DNA from: Prochlorococcus marinus str. MIT 9314
Lineage (GTDB): Bacteria; Cyanobacteriota; Cyanobacteriia; PCC-6307; Cyanobiaceae
Assembly: GCF_000760035.1 (NCBI RefSeq)
Contig: NZ_JNAO01000013.1
Coordinates: forward strand, 62,001 to 126,000
DNA length: 64,000 nt
Direction of reading: 5' to 3'
A program made the translations under genes and the position numbers. Positions 30,928 to 39,737 of this stretch are shown piece by piece. Below the pieces are notes generated by a model. That model searched no databases, was not told the DNA's origin, and worked only from the letters and a program-made list of their open reading frames with translations. Within the stretch, counting starts at the first letter, position 1. Each line of letters opens with the position of its first letter.

Positions 30928-31080
30928 ATGAAATCATTAATTAATTGGCTTTCGAAAATGTTAGAGAGTATGGCAAATGCTTTTATGCATCCCTTAAAAA
31001 ATGATTTGCCTCCATCTATTGGTCCTCATGCCTATAGCAGTATTCCCATAAAAAGAAAATTGAGAAGAAGATTGAATTAG
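30928..31080 (+). CDS. Small basic protein, 50 aa
   Basis: MKSLINWLSKMLESMANAFM amphipathic head, then HPLKNDLPPSIGPHAYSSIP and an Arg/Lys tail (IKRKLRRRLN). The G-x-H-x-Y-S-x-I-P motif gives it a conserved look. Convergent with the desaturase, three bases between stops. Confidence 0.55.
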   Translation: MKSLINWLSKMLESMANAFMHPLKNDLPPSIGPHAYSSIPIKRKLRRRLN

Positions 31081-31083
31081 GTA

Positions 31084-32190
31084 TTAACTTATAGGAATTA
31101 ATTTTTCATTTTTATTATCCCAAATAATATATTTGAAGCAGTTATAAAAATCTCTTAATTTTAAGAACTTTGATTGTTGGAGCAAATGAATGTTTGCTTT
31201 ATGACAAGCTCTTAAATTGTAATTTGGTATTCTCTCAGAGAGATGATGAATGCTGTGGAAGGATATGTCTGCTAAAAACCAATTTAGCCAATTAGGGATA
31301 TCTAAATTGCTACTACCTAAAATAGCTCCATCGATGAGGTCCCAATTTTTTGTATTTTTAGCATATGCATTTTCATAGTTATGTTGTACGAAAAAAACAC
31401 ATATTAAAATTGCTGCTGATAATGTTAATACAATAGAATAAAATGATAAGAAAAAAACTAACCCCAACCATTTACACATAAAAATCCACCCTATTATTAC
31501 TACTATGTTATTGATTATTAATTCACTTAGTTCTCCGAAATTATCTCCATAATCAGAAAAAGGTGGTTTGACTCTTGAATTAATAGATAGAAGTTGAGAA
31601 ATTTGTCTGTTTTTTATTTTGATAAAAGTCTCTTTTAAAATATCTTTAATTAAATTAAAAATAATAATAACAAGTCCTAATCTTGGTTTTAAAACCAAGT
31701 AAAAAAAACCGCCAGGGAGAAGCATCATCCAGTTTCGACTTACTTTATATAATATTTGCTCTCTTTTTGTAAGGGATTCATAATCTTCAAGACTTAAAAC
31801 ATCTACCGGCCCTTTGTAAATTTCCCAATTGCCATTATTTCTATGATGAAATGCATGATCAATCGACCATGACTTTTGTGGAATACCATTAACCAAGCCA
31901 AGTAAAAATCCAAAGAAGCGGTTTAATTTCCGTTTTGTAAAAAGAGAATTATGACCGCAATCATGCATTAATGAGAATGTGCGAGAAGAGAATAGAGTTA
32001 GTAGAACTATCAAAGGTATTAATAGAAATCCTTTAATCAATAATGAAAAAGGTTGATTTGTGATGTGGTAGATAATTAACCAAATTGAGATTATCGGAAA
32101 GATGGTAGTAATAATTTGATAAGAGGCTCTAACATTATTTCTTTTTAGAAATGGCTTTATTAAAAATTCACCTCTATTAACTCTAAGCAT
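31084..32190 (-). CDS. Fatty acid desaturase family protein
   Basis: 368 residues, second membrane desaturase of the window. His boxes HDCGHNSLF (from residue 76), DHAFHHRNNGNW (from about 111) and SFHSIHHLSERIPNYN (about 312-327). Loop sizes and the HAFHHRNNG box differ from the 28319 gene, so it is a distinct subfamily, possibly desaturase/hydroxylase on another substrate. ATG start. Confidence 0.8.
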   Translation of the reverse strand: MLRVNRGEFLIKPFLKRNNVRASYQIITTIFPIISIWLIIYHITNQPFSLLIKGFLLIPLIVLLTLFSSRTFSLMHDCGHNSLFTKRKLNRFFGFLLGLVNGIPQKSWSIDHAFHHRNNGNWEIYKGPVDVLSLEDYESLTKREQILYKVSRNWMMLLPGGFFYLVLKPRLGLVIIIFNLIKDILKETFIKIKNRQISQLLSINSRVKPPFSDYGDNFGELSELIINNIVVIIGWIFMCKWLGLVFFLSFYSIVLTLSAAILICVFFVQHNYENAYAKNTKNWDLIDGAILGSSNLDIPNWLNWFLADISFHSIHHLSERIPNYNLRACHKANIHLLQQSKFLKLRDFYNCFKYIIWDNKNEKLIPIS

Positions 32191-32271
32191 ATTTATTGTA
32201 TTTTTTTGATACTAACAATTTTTAAAAAGTATTGATTATTTAATAAACAATAAAAAATTTTAAAAATCATA

Positions 32272-32427
32272 CTAAAGAATAAATTCTTTAGACATAGTTC
32301 TCAATTGATCTAGATTTAATCTTTCTAAGTAATTTTTAAAGTCACTAAGATTCCTAGTAGAGTCAGAATTTTTACTCTCGTAAAGAAGACTATTAGAAAT
32401 TAACTCAATAAGATGATCTTTATCCAT
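32272..32427 (-). CDS. Small protein, 51 aa (MDK-HLI family, copy 2)
   Basis: MDKDHLIELISNSLLYESKN start and LNLDQLRTMSKEFIL end; paralogue of 7377-7532 with equal length. The centre (SDSTRNLSDFKNYLER) differs. Located just upstream of the second desaturase on the same strand. Function unknown. Confidence 0.6.
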   Translation of the reverse strand: MDKDHLIELISNSLLYESKNSDSTRNLSDFKNYLERLNLDQLRTMSKEFIL

Positions 32428-32512
32428 AACTCCTTATAGACCAAAATTTATGTTAAAAAAATTAAGGTCTTGAATTCGAGATCATTGACTCATCTCTATT
32501 AAGGGTAATTTT

Positions 32513-32731
32513 TTATAAATTTTTTAAATCTTGTTCTATTTTTTCTAATCTTTCATTTAATTCTTTTTGTTCCTTAATTAAGGCTTTTTTCTTTTCTGAA
32601 AGCTCTCTGTTCAAAGGGGAATTGAAATATTTTTGGTAAGAGACAAAAAAAACTGCTATTGCTAAAGCAATGCCAAGAGCACCAATTATTAAAATCGGAG
32701 ATGAAGGAAAATCGTAAAATGGAATTGACAA
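32513..32731 (-). CDS. Membrane-anchored coiled-coil protein, 72 aa
   Basis: One span (PILIIGALGIALAIAVFFVS, about 12-31), then a Lys/Glu heptad-type helix to the end (LSEKKKALIKEQKELNERLE). Single gene; I do not recognise the family. Confidence 0.55.
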   Translation of the reverse strand: MSIPFYDFPSSPILIIGALGIALAIAVFFVSYQKYFNSPLNRELSEKKKALIKEQKELNERLEKIEQDLKNL

Positions 32732-32940
32732 TTTACTTTAATAAAAATAAATTCTAGCTATCTCATAAACAAAAAAATGAGTAATAAATACTTATTATTT
32801 AAAAAGCTTTATGGTAATTATGTTAGCTTTTTTGTGAAAAATAAATAAGGTTAATCTTTAATTAAATTTTTTAAATAAGTATTTGTACAGCTGTCAAAGA
32901 ATGAATAACTGATAATGATTAAACTAGTAAAAAATTTTTC

Positions 32941-33258
32941 ATGAAGAAAATCATAAATAAAAAACATAATAAAAATGAACCATGGTTTAAATGGTTAACG
33001 AGAGAACTTAATTCTTATGAAGCTTTTCAGGATTTTGAATCAGGCAAGAATCCACGAGATGTAGCAGAGGATTTTATTTCTAGAAATAGTACTGCTATTT
33101 CAGAAGTTTTTGATAATTTTGATGAAGAAGATAAAGATACACTCAATCAGTTTCTTAAATTAACCGAATGCGAGATGCATGTCTTTAGAATTCTTGAAAA
33201 ACAAATAGAATTTAGAAACAAGGTAAGATTTGTAGATTTTAAAAAAAGAAAAAAATGA
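32941..33258 (+). CDS. Hypothetical protein, 105 aa (paralogue of 43732)
   Basis: Soluble helical protein: WFKWLTRELNSYEAFQDFES, NPRDVAEDFISRN, DEEDKDTLNQFLKLTECEMH, then a basic tail. It shares W-F-x-W-L/F, P-x-x-x-A-E-x-F-x-x-x-N, and LxxFxKLxExExHxL with the 88-aa gene at 43732. Small paralogous family; function unknown. Confidence 0.6.
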   Translation: MKKIINKKHNKNEPWFKWLTRELNSYEAFQDFESGKNPRDVAEDFISRNSTAISEVFDNFDEEDKDTLNQFLKLTECEMHVFRILEKQIEFRNKVRFVDFKKRKK

Positions 33259-33269
33259 GGAGTTAATTT

Positions 33270-33605
33270 CTACATAAGTTTATTTTTCCCATTACCAGTC
33301 TTTCCAAAGCCTAGCCAGATGAACCACAAGATCCATCCGAAGAAAGGTATTAAATTAATAAAAATCCATTTCCAATCTTTTCCAAAATCTCTGATTCTTC
33401 TGATATCAATAGCTATTTGAGGAATAATACAAACTAATCCATATGCATTAAAACCAAACGTTTTTAAAAATATTGGGATAGTTAGGAAAGAAATTATAAG
33501 ATTCGCTAGTTGAACTAACCACCAGTCCGATCGAGATGTGAATCCTTTGAAGTCTGTAGCTTTAATCCAAAACTCTTTATATGCGTTTAAAAAGTCATTA
33601 AACAT
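33270..33605 (-). CDS. DUF805 family membrane protein
   Basis: 111 residues: YKEFWIKATDFKGFTSRSDW with the R-S-x-x-W/F motif of DUF805, then three or four spans, RRIRDFGKDWKW and a terminal F-F-G-W-x-x-W block before GFGKTGNGKN. Inner-membrane, role unknown; normal length. ATG start. Confidence 0.85.
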   Translation of the reverse strand: MFNDFLNAYKEFWIKATDFKGFTSRSDWWLVQLANLIISFLTIPIFLKTFGFNAYGLVCIIPQIAIDIRRIRDFGKDWKWIFINLIPFFGWILWFIWLGFGKTGNGKNKLM

Positions 33606-33673
33606 AAATTAAAAATTCAAAGAATCAAACAATATCAATTTAATCCTTAATTTATCAAAATATTATTTATTTA

Positions 33674-33838
33674 CTAAATAGGATCAAATAAATTCATATC
33701 ATTTGAATCTTGTTTTGAAATCTCATCTTGATTTGGTAATAAACAGAATCCGTCTTTGCAAATCATCTTTTCTTTTGCAATACCGTTAGTTTTTGAGAAT
33801 ATGTTTTTGTTATTGTTATTCGAAGATTCTTTAAGCAT
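33674..33838 (-). CDS. Small hypothetical protein, 54 aa
   Basis: Asn/Lys-rich head (ESSNNNNKNIFSKTNG) and a central MICKDGFCLLPNQDE with a CKDGFC pair. Soluble. The C-x4-C turn could bind metal. ATG start, no paralogue seen. Confidence 0.45.
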   Translation of the reverse strand: MLKESSNNNNKNIFSKTNGIAKEKMICKDGFCLLPNQDEISKQDSNDMNLFDPI

Positions 33839-34263
33839 TTATATAAAAAAATTAAATCCAATATTAAATTAATAACTCAATTTATTTTTATAAGCAACAA
33901 AATTAATATTAATTATTTATTTACTTTTTTTGATTTGGCAAGTCTCTCCAAAACAGCGCCATTATATAGATGAATAAAGATATAGAACAAATATAAAGTA
34001 AAGAATTTAGATGCATTTTTATTTATTAAAGTAATAATTAAGAAGTCCTTTCATAAAAATGGGATTTCAACAGATTGGTAATTTTTTGTCTTAGTAATCA
34101 AACAAATTCTAGTATTTATTTAAGTTTTTTATGCTTTTCCCAAACTTTGAGAAGGAAAAGTTTTTAAATTTTTGGAATATATCTACTTAAATTAGTAAAA
34201 CTTATAAATCTAAGAGTTGTATAAATCCAATCAAATTCTACATTTTTGAATGTTTATTGTATT

Positions 34264-34404
34264 TCACGATCTATCCTTATTTAGTTCTGTTAGAGCTTTT
34301 CTACCTTCCTTAAGGGTTCTTAAGACGAGCCAAGTTAGAGAGAAAATCATAATAATGGTAAGTGTAATTAAAGAAATATGAGTTGTAATAATATTGTTCT
34401 CCAA
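34264..34404 (-). CDS. Small membrane protein, 46 aa
   Basis: TTG start (MENNIITTHISLITLTIIMI), one span continuing to TWLVLRTLK, then a charged tail. An ATG start 18 codons later would cut the span. Not recognised. Confidence 0.4.
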   Translation of the reverse strand: MENNIITTHISLITLTIIMIFSLTWLVLRTLKEGRKALTELNKDRS

Positions 34405-34450
34405 TTTAATTAAATTCCTTATGAGTCTTTAATTCAAAAAATTCAAAAAT

Positions 34451-34633
34451 TCAAACGTCTGATCTAGAGTAAGCAGGTATTAACATTCCTCCATCTTGAT
34501 CGTCATTGTTGTCATCATCAAACCCACCCCCCAGAAGTAATTCAATAATTACAAGTACAGCTACTGGATAAAGGCACCATAATATCGCTGTAAAAGGACT
34601 TACTGAGGAAGAAGCTGAGTAAAATTCTGTCAT
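34451..34633 (-). CDS. Small membrane protein with acidic tail, 60 aa (DDDQDGG family)
   Basis: One span (AILWCLYPVAVLVIIELLLG), then GGGFDDDNNDDQDGGMLIP. The motif D-D-x-D-Q-D-G-G-x-L/M-I also occurs in the 44-aa gene at 35770 (DDDDQDGGKLI). Probably a thylakoid or inner-membrane peptide with its acidic tail on one face. Confidence 0.6.
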   Translation of the reverse strand: MTEFYSASSSVSPFTAILWCLYPVAVLVIIELLLGGGFDDDNNDDQDGGMLIPAYSRSDV

Positions 34634-34917
34634 AAAACGATATTAATCTAAAGAAACAACAATTGTGGATCCTCTGGGTAGTGTTTTATTCAAAATTTCT
34701 AAAAATATTTTTTAAAAACTTTTCTCTTTAGCACGAATAGATCTTTGGTATGTATTGATATTTTTATTCTTAAAATCAATTTGAATAATAATTTTTTTGA
34801 ACCTACTTAAAAAGTAATAATGACATAATGAATCGCGCGATTGTTATTTTTTATACTTAACAATAATTGTACAATTTTGATTCAAAAACTATTATTTATC
34901 TTGATTTTATAAATTCT

Positions 34918-35049
34918 ATGTTTTCTTTCACTTTTGATCCTTTGGCTGCGATATTTGGCATATCTGGAATTGTAGGCTTCTTTTTCTTCGTTTCTGCTGC
35001 TAAGGGAACTTCCAGTATCAATACAAAACCACATAAGGAATTAGATTAG
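34918..35049 (+). CDS. Small membrane protein, 43 aa
   Basis: MFSFTFDPLAAIFGISGIVG span, then AAKGTSSINTKPHKELD. The frame is open from a TTG at 34867, but the ATG at 34918 leaves a typical short single-span protein and is preferred. Confidence 0.5.
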   Translation: MFSFTFDPLAAIFGISGIVGFFFFVSAAKGTSSINTKPHKELD

Positions 35050-35113
35050 AACTTATTGTCTCAGAAAACTAAATTGAAATTTTAAATTTAGTATTTAAAT
35101 GGCCTTTTAATTA

Positions 35114-35284
35114 TTACTTATTCCATTGTTTAGAAATAAATTCAAGAAAATCTTTTAGATCCTCTTCAGGACAATTTGTTTGTTTTTGTAAATCAATGCA
35201 AATTTGCTTAATATTTTCAAAGGCCTTTTTTACTATTTCGTTTTTTTCAATAACCTCAAAATATTCTTGATCAGTAAAAGGCAT
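35114..35284 (-). CDS. Small hypothetical protein, 56 aa
   Basis: Soluble and helical: PFTDQEYFEVIEKNEIVKKA, QICIDLQKQTNCPEEDLKDF, ending LEFISKQWNK. Resembles Nif11-like leader helices in overall style (FxxxIxxNExlkxxf) but lacks a clear match. ATG start. Confidence 0.5.
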   Translation of the reverse strand: MPFTDQEYFEVIEKNEIVKKAFENIKQICIDLQKQTNCPEEDLKDFLEFISKQWNK

Positions 35285-35375
35285 AATATTAGTTTCCTTC
35301 TTGAAAATTATTTATTTACCATATTTTATCTACATTGACTTAACAGTAAAGAAGAAAAAATCTTTTTTCTTAAAT

Positions 35376-35651
35376 TTAGCTACCCAATCGATAATGTTTT
35401 TTAATACTTTTGGTTACTTCCCATTCGCAGTTAAGTCCAGCAGGAAACTCAACTAGATCTCCAGCATTAATTACGTAAGTGTCACCGTTTTGGGTACTTA
35501 TTTTCGCTTGACCTTCAATAATTAAGCAAATTTCCTTATCATCGTAATTCCATTTAAATTTGCTTGGATCACATTCCCAAATAGGCCAACTTTTTATTCC
35601 ATACTGAATTATTACGCTTGCACTACAGGGGGAAGTTATAAGAACTTTCAC
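35376..35651 (-). CDS. Cupin domain protein (DUF861 type)
   Basis: 91-residue single-domain cupin: IWECDPSKFKWNYDDKEICL (about 24-43), IIEGQAKISTQNG, VINAGDLVEFPAGLNCEWEV (about 60-79). This is the cupin_3/DUF861 pattern seen in ureidoglycine aminohydrolase-like and EutQ-like cupins. Metal-ligand histidines are replaced by other residues (E/C), as is common in this subgroup. Function unknown. Confidence 0.8.
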   Translation of the reverse strand: MKVLITSPCSASVIIQYGIKSWPIWECDPSKFKWNYDDKEICLIIEGQAKISTQNGDTYVINAGDLVEFPAGLNCEWEVTKSIKKHYRLGS

Positions 35652-35769
35652 GAAATAATTCGGATGTTTTTTTCATTTTACAAATAAAAGAAATACTTAT
35701 TTTCGAGAATTTGTATTTCTTTACTGTCTTTTATTTTTTTTCGTTTATCATAAAAAAAATTTCTAATCT

Positions 35770-35904
35770 ATGGATGAGCTTTCTGTATTGTCAATTTCGC
35801 TATCTATAGCTTCTTTAGGAATATTTTTTTTATTTTTCGCTTCAAATGATGATGATGACCAAGATGGAGGTAAGTTGATTAAATCATTAGAAAGAATTAA
35901 TTAA
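35770..35904 (+). CDS. Small membrane protein, 44 aa (DDDQDGG family)
   Basis: MDELSVLSISLSIASLGIFF span followed by FASNDDDDQDGGKLIKSLER. Shares its acidic motif with the gene at 34451. ATG start; converges with the 40-aa gene (stops overlap by 4 bases). Confidence 0.55.
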   Translation: MDELSVLSISLSIASLGIFFLFFASNDDDDQDGGKLIKSLERIN

Positions 35905-36023
35905 TTCCAAGTAAATAAAACATTTAATAGAAATTTATAACCTATAAAGCCTGCATAAATGCAGCTTAAAAAAATAACATAGACTTCCAAAGTTCCGAGC
36001 CTTTTTTTCTTTAATGTTTTCAT
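35901..36023 (-). CDS. Small membrane protein, 40 aa
   Basis: MKTLKKKRLGTLEVYVIFLS head and one span, ending LFTWN. Clean frame, ATG. Not recognised. Confidence 0.45.
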   Translation of the reverse strand: MKTLKKKRLGTLEVYVIFLSCIYAGFIGYKFLLNVLFTWN

Positions 36024-36100
36024 TGTTTTGAGTGTTTATAGGGTAATTTTATTTGATTTGATTTTTATTAACATGAGTATTTTTTACATTAACTCAGAGA

Positions 36101-36973
36101 TTAAAGAATTATTAATGTCAAGCCAAAAAATAAAAAACAAGTAAAAAATATTATTTTTTTGGTAATTTCTCTTTCCTCAGTATTAGCAAAAAATAAGGAA
36201 ATTACTGGAGATATGCTTAATAAAGCCCACCCTACTCCTATGGGAAGGGTTTTAAACACAACTTGTTGTAGAAATATTCCTACATTTGTTCCAAGAAGTA
36301 TTGAAAGGAAAAATCTTTTTTGTTGTTTTTTGTCTATGTCTTTTAAGAAAAAATTAATCTTAAATCCTTTTAGACTAATTAAAAAAATTATTGCACCTAA
36401 TAATCTTATTTCAGTTGTAAGGAAAGGAGATAAATTGCTTTGAAGGAAAACCATCCTTGATAAAAGACCTCCAAGAACAGCACATAAAACTGATAAAAAA
36501 GGAAAAGCAAAAATCTTAAAGTTATTTTTTTCTGAGAAAGAGGAGTTTTCCTCTTTAAAATCGCTACCTTTTCTGAGAATTATGAATAGCGAAATCGTTA
36601 CTATAATTATTCCAACCCATGATTTAGTCGTTAAATTTTCATTAATAAAAAATTCCCCTGATAAAGCTGCCATTAACGGAGAAAGAGTTTCTATAGATAA
36701 AGTTTTTCTTGTGCCAATTATTTGAAGTGACTTTAAATAGAAAGTATCACCTAAACCAATACCTATTATTCCACTAATTAGTAGGATAAATATGTTTTTT
36801 AATTCAGTTGTAGAACTTAGATTGATAAAAGCAGGTATAAAAATTAAAAAAGCTATTATATTTTTTATTAAATTAATATCTATTGATTTATATTTTTGAG
36901 TTTGCGAGCGCCAAATAAAGCACGCATATGTCCAAGCTGTAGCAGCTCCAAAAGCAGAAAGGATTCCAATCAA
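36101..36973 (-). CDS. EamA/DMT family transporter
   Basis: 290 residues, ten hydrophobic spans in two EamA repeats (about 3-135 and 150-288). Repeat signatures: GLGDTFYLKSLQIIGTRKTL (about 97-116) in the first half and WALLSISPVISLFF (about 252-265) in the second. Drug/metabolite exporter superfamily; substrate not predictable. ATG start, full length. Confidence 0.85.
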   Translation of the reverse strand: MIGILSAFGAATAWTYACFIWRSQTQKYKSIDINLIKNIIAFLIFIPAFINLSSTTELKNIFILLISGIIGIGLGDTFYLKSLQIIGTRKTLSIETLSPLMAALSGEFFINENLTTKSWVGIIIVTISLFIILRKGSDFKEENSSFSEKNNFKIFAFPFLSVLCAVLGGLLSRMVFLQSNLSPFLTTEIRLLGAIIFLISLKGFKINFFLKDIDKKQQKRFFLSILLGTNVGIFLQQVVFKTLPIGVGWALLSISPVISLFFANTEEREITKKIIFFTCFLFFGLTLIIL

Positions 36974-36993
36974 AACGAATAATTTTTAAAATT

Positions 36994-37092
36994 TTATTTT
37001 ATAAATTGAGTAAATGCTAAAAAGAATACATAAATAAGAATCAAAATCCCTGGTAAGTACTGAATTAGTGATTTGAAATTATTTATTTTCAT
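36994..37092 (-). CDS. Tiny membrane peptide, 32 aa
   Basis: MKINNFKSLIQYLPGILILI then YVFFLAFTQFIK: one span. Lies between the 78-aa gene and the EamA gene on the same strand. Moderate doubt. Confidence 0.4.
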   Translation of the reverse strand: MKINNFKSLIQYLPGILILIYVFFLAFTQFIK

Positions 37093-37112
37093 GTTTCTAA
37101 AATAATTTTATT

Positions 37113-37349
37113 TTAAACAGTTTTTTTATTGGTAGGGTACAAACTCTCTAACTTCTTTCTTCTTTGAACTTTCGCATTAATTCTTTCTTCTTTTTCTTTT
37201 TTCTTGATCTCATCATTTATCTTATTTTGTCTATATCCAAACCAAAGTAGAACCCAAATAACAGAAGTTATTAAAAGAAGAGCAGTATATTGACCAGTCA
37301 TAGGAAAACTGGCTTCAGAATATTTAACGTAAGAAAAAAACAAACTCAT
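37113..37349 (-). CDS. Membrane-anchored basic protein, 78 aa
   Basis: One span (YTALLLITSVIWVLLWFGY), then a charged helix (NKINDEIKKKEKEERINAKV) and RRKKLESLYPTNKKTV. An internal ATG at 37301 (MTGQYTALLL) would give 62 residues and fits a short-headed anchor; neither start has a clear ribosome-binding site. Confidence 0.6.
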   Translation of the reverse strand: MSLFFSYVKYSEASFPMTGQYTALLLITSVIWVLLWFGYRQNKINDEIKKKEKEERINAKVQRRKKLESLYPTNKKTV

Positions 37350-37535
37350 TTAATTAACTTAAAGCATAAAAATAACGACTGTGTTGATTTTTCTAGAAAT
37401 TTAAAAATTAGCGAATCGTAGCTATTTATTTATGTGGTTTTAAAGTTTTATATTTATTTTTTTATGGTTTTTGGACTAATTTTTATTTATAACTACTTGC
37501 TATTATCAGATTGAAGCATATTTAATAATAAGTTT

Positions 37536-38783
37536 TTGGAACCTTTTGATTTAGCAGTTGTTGGAGGCGGTGCTGCCGGTTTTATGACAGCAATAACTGC
37601 TGCTGAAAATGGAGTAAAAAGAATAATAATTCTTGAAGGAACTTCAAAACTTATGGAGAAAGTAAGGATTAGTGGAGGGGGAAGATGTAACGTCACTAAT
37701 GCGACATGGATACCGAATGAACTAATTGAGAATTACCCCAGAGGTGGAATTCAGCTCTTGGAATCATTTAATCGTTTTGCTGCTGGAGATGTATACGATT
37801 GGTTTGAGAAAAAAGGTTTAAAATTAAAAATTGAGGAAGATCTAAGAGTATTCCCAGTGTCTAATTCTTCTTCAGATGTTATTGATTGTTTGAGAAAAAG
37901 CGCTTTATCAAAAAACGTAGAGATACTAACAAAATTTTTTGTAAAAGAAATTGCAAAAACTCCAGATAATATATTCAATATTTTTAGTCTTAAAAAAGCA
38001 AAGGTAACTGCAAAAAATATTATTCTTTCAACTGGAGGTAATCCAAGCGGATATAAATTAGCTCAAAATCTTGGACACACCATTGTTAAACCTGTACCAT
38101 CGCTTTTTACTTTTTCCACAAAAGAACCAAATTTAGATGAATGTAGTGGGGTATCGATAAGGGGCGTAGATATAGAAATTAATTTAAACAATAAGAATTT
38201 TCAAAATAGAGGTGATTTACTAATAACGCATTGGGGGTTTAGTGGGCCAGCAGTATTAAAACTTTCATCAATTGCAGCAAGGGAACTTTACAGCCAAAAA
38301 TATAAATTTAATTTAATCATTAAATGGTCTTCTTTAAATTATGAGGATTTAAAAGAAAAAATTAATCATTTAAGATTAAATAAAGGCAAGGTGAATCTTA
38401 TTAATAGTAGACCTGTTCCACTATTAACAAAAAGATTATGGATTTTTTTATTGAAGAAAATAGGTATTGATAAAGAGAAAAAGTGGGCTCATTTACTGGC
38501 GGATGAAAGAGAGAAAATGATAAATACTCTAATGAGGGATAAATATATAATTTCGGGCAAAGGTCCATTTGGCGAGGAATTTGTTACTTCCGGAGGCGTA
38601 AAAATTAATGAGGTTAATTTTAAAAGTATGGAGAGCTTAATTTGTTCAGGGTTATTTTTTTCTGGTGAAGTTTTGGATGTTGATGGGATCACTGGTGGAT
38701 TTAATTTTCAACATTGTTGGACAAGTGGATGGATCGCTGGGATGGCAGTCTCAAAGTTAAATCAGTCAATAATAAATTACTAA
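37536..38783 (+). CDS. HI0933-type NAD(P)/FAD-dependent oxidoreductase
   Basis: 415-residue flavoprotein, BaiN/HI0933 family. FAD-binding P-loop VVGGGAAGFMTAI (about 8-20), the family-specific KVRISGGGRCNVTNA (about 41-55), NIILSTGGNPSG (about 161-172), FVTSGGVKINEV (about 349-360) and the closing GFNFQHCWTSGWIAG. TTG start two codons ahead of the beta strand; no ATG precedes it in a better place. Cytoplasmic; physiological substrate unknown. Confidence 0.88.
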   Translation: MEPFDLAVVGGGAAGFMTAITAAENGVKRIIILEGTSKLMEKVRISGGGRCNVTNATWIPNELIENYPRGGIQLLESFNRFAAGDVYDWFEKKGLKLKIEEDLRVFPVSNSSSDVIDCLRKSALSKNVEILTKFFVKEIAKTPDNIFNIFSLKKAKVTAKNIILSTGGNPSGYKLAQNLGHTIVKPVPSLFTFSTKEPNLDECSGVSIRGVDIEINLNNKNFQNRGDLLITHWGFSGPAVLKLSSIAARELYSQKYKFNLIIKWSSLNYEDLKEKINHLRLNKGKVNLINSRPVPLLTKRLWIFLLKKIGIDKEKKWAHLLADEREKMINTLMRDKYIISGKGPFGEEFVTSGGVKINEVNFKSMESLICSGLFFSGEVLDVDGITGGFNFQHCWTSGWIAGMAVSKLNQSIINY

Positions 38784-38899
38784 GTAATAAATTAGTAAGT
38801 AACAATTCAATAAGTTTATCTTTTTTTTATTAAGGATTAGACGGAAAAAGTTTTTTGGAGAAACTTTAATTTTAAAGTTTTAATTATTGGTGAAGATTA

Positions 38900-39649
38900 A
38901 TGCAGAATCTTGTATCAAAAAAAGAAGAAGAGGAAAGAAGATTAAAAGCTTTAGCAGAATATAGGATTTTGGGAACCAAGCCAGAATCATGTTATGACGA
39001 TATTACAAAAATTGCTGCTTCAACCTGTAATGTGCCTATTTCTTTAATGACATTGGTAGACAAAGATAAACAATGGTTTAAATCCAAAATAGGACTTCAA
39101 ATATCAGAAACTAGGAGAGATTGGTCTTTTTGTACCCATGCAATAAAAGAAAATAGTCCATTAATTATTCATGATGCTTTCCAAGATGAAAGGTTTATAA
39201 ATAATCCATTGGTAACAGGAGACCCCAAGATTCGTTTTTATGCAGGTTTTCCCCTTAGAAATAGTGATGGTAATAAACTAGGAACTCTTTGTGTAATAGA
39301 CAGAAAGCCAGGAAATCTAACTACACAACAATTCAATATTATGGAATTATTATCCAAGCAAATAGTTTCATTTTTAGAGCTTAGAAAAAAGTCATTGAAC
39401 TTGCTAGATGCTTTGTCTAACTTGCACAAACAGGAAGGTATTTTATCTGTCTGTTCATATTGCAGAGAAGTGAAAAATAAGGAGGGCGATTGGATGCATT
39501 TAGAAAAATATCTTTCGAAAATTAGTGATATTAGATTCAGTCATGGGGTTTGTGATAATTGTATGGAAAAACATTTCCCAGATGTAATCGAAGTATGGAA
39601 TAAAAAGGATTTCTTTGAAGATGGTCAAAAAAGGTTTTTAGAGTCCTAG
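38900..39649 (+). CDS. GAF domain protein with C-terminal Cys-rich module
   Basis: 249 residues. An N-terminal helix EEERRLKALAEYRIL leads into a GAF domain (about 25-165; ISLMTLVDKDKQWFKSKIGL, FYAGFPLRNSDGNKLGTLCV). After it comes a short C-terminal zinc-type module: CSYCREVKNKEGDWMHLEKY, then FSHGVCDNCMEKHFPD, with four cysteines (about residues 188-225). The linker helix connects sensing to an unknown output; no kinase or cyclase domain is attached. Confidence 0.85.
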   Translation: MQNLVSKKEEEERRLKALAEYRILGTKPESCYDDITKIAASTCNVPISLMTLVDKDKQWFKSKIGLQISETRRDWSFCTHAIKENSPLIIHDAFQDERFINNPLVTGDPKIRFYAGFPLRNSDGNKLGTLCVIDRKPGNLTTQQFNIMELLSKQIVSFLELRKKSLNLLDALSNLHKQEGILSVCSYCREVKNKEGDWMHLEKYLSKISDIRFSHGVCDNCMEKHFPDVIEVWNKKDFFEDGQKRFLES

Positions 39650-39737
39650 ATTCAATACCTGACTTTTTATTGTTTAATTTATTTTCTAAACAAATTCTTT
39701 ATTTGGTGGTTAGTATTGTATAAATTTTGACTAGAAA

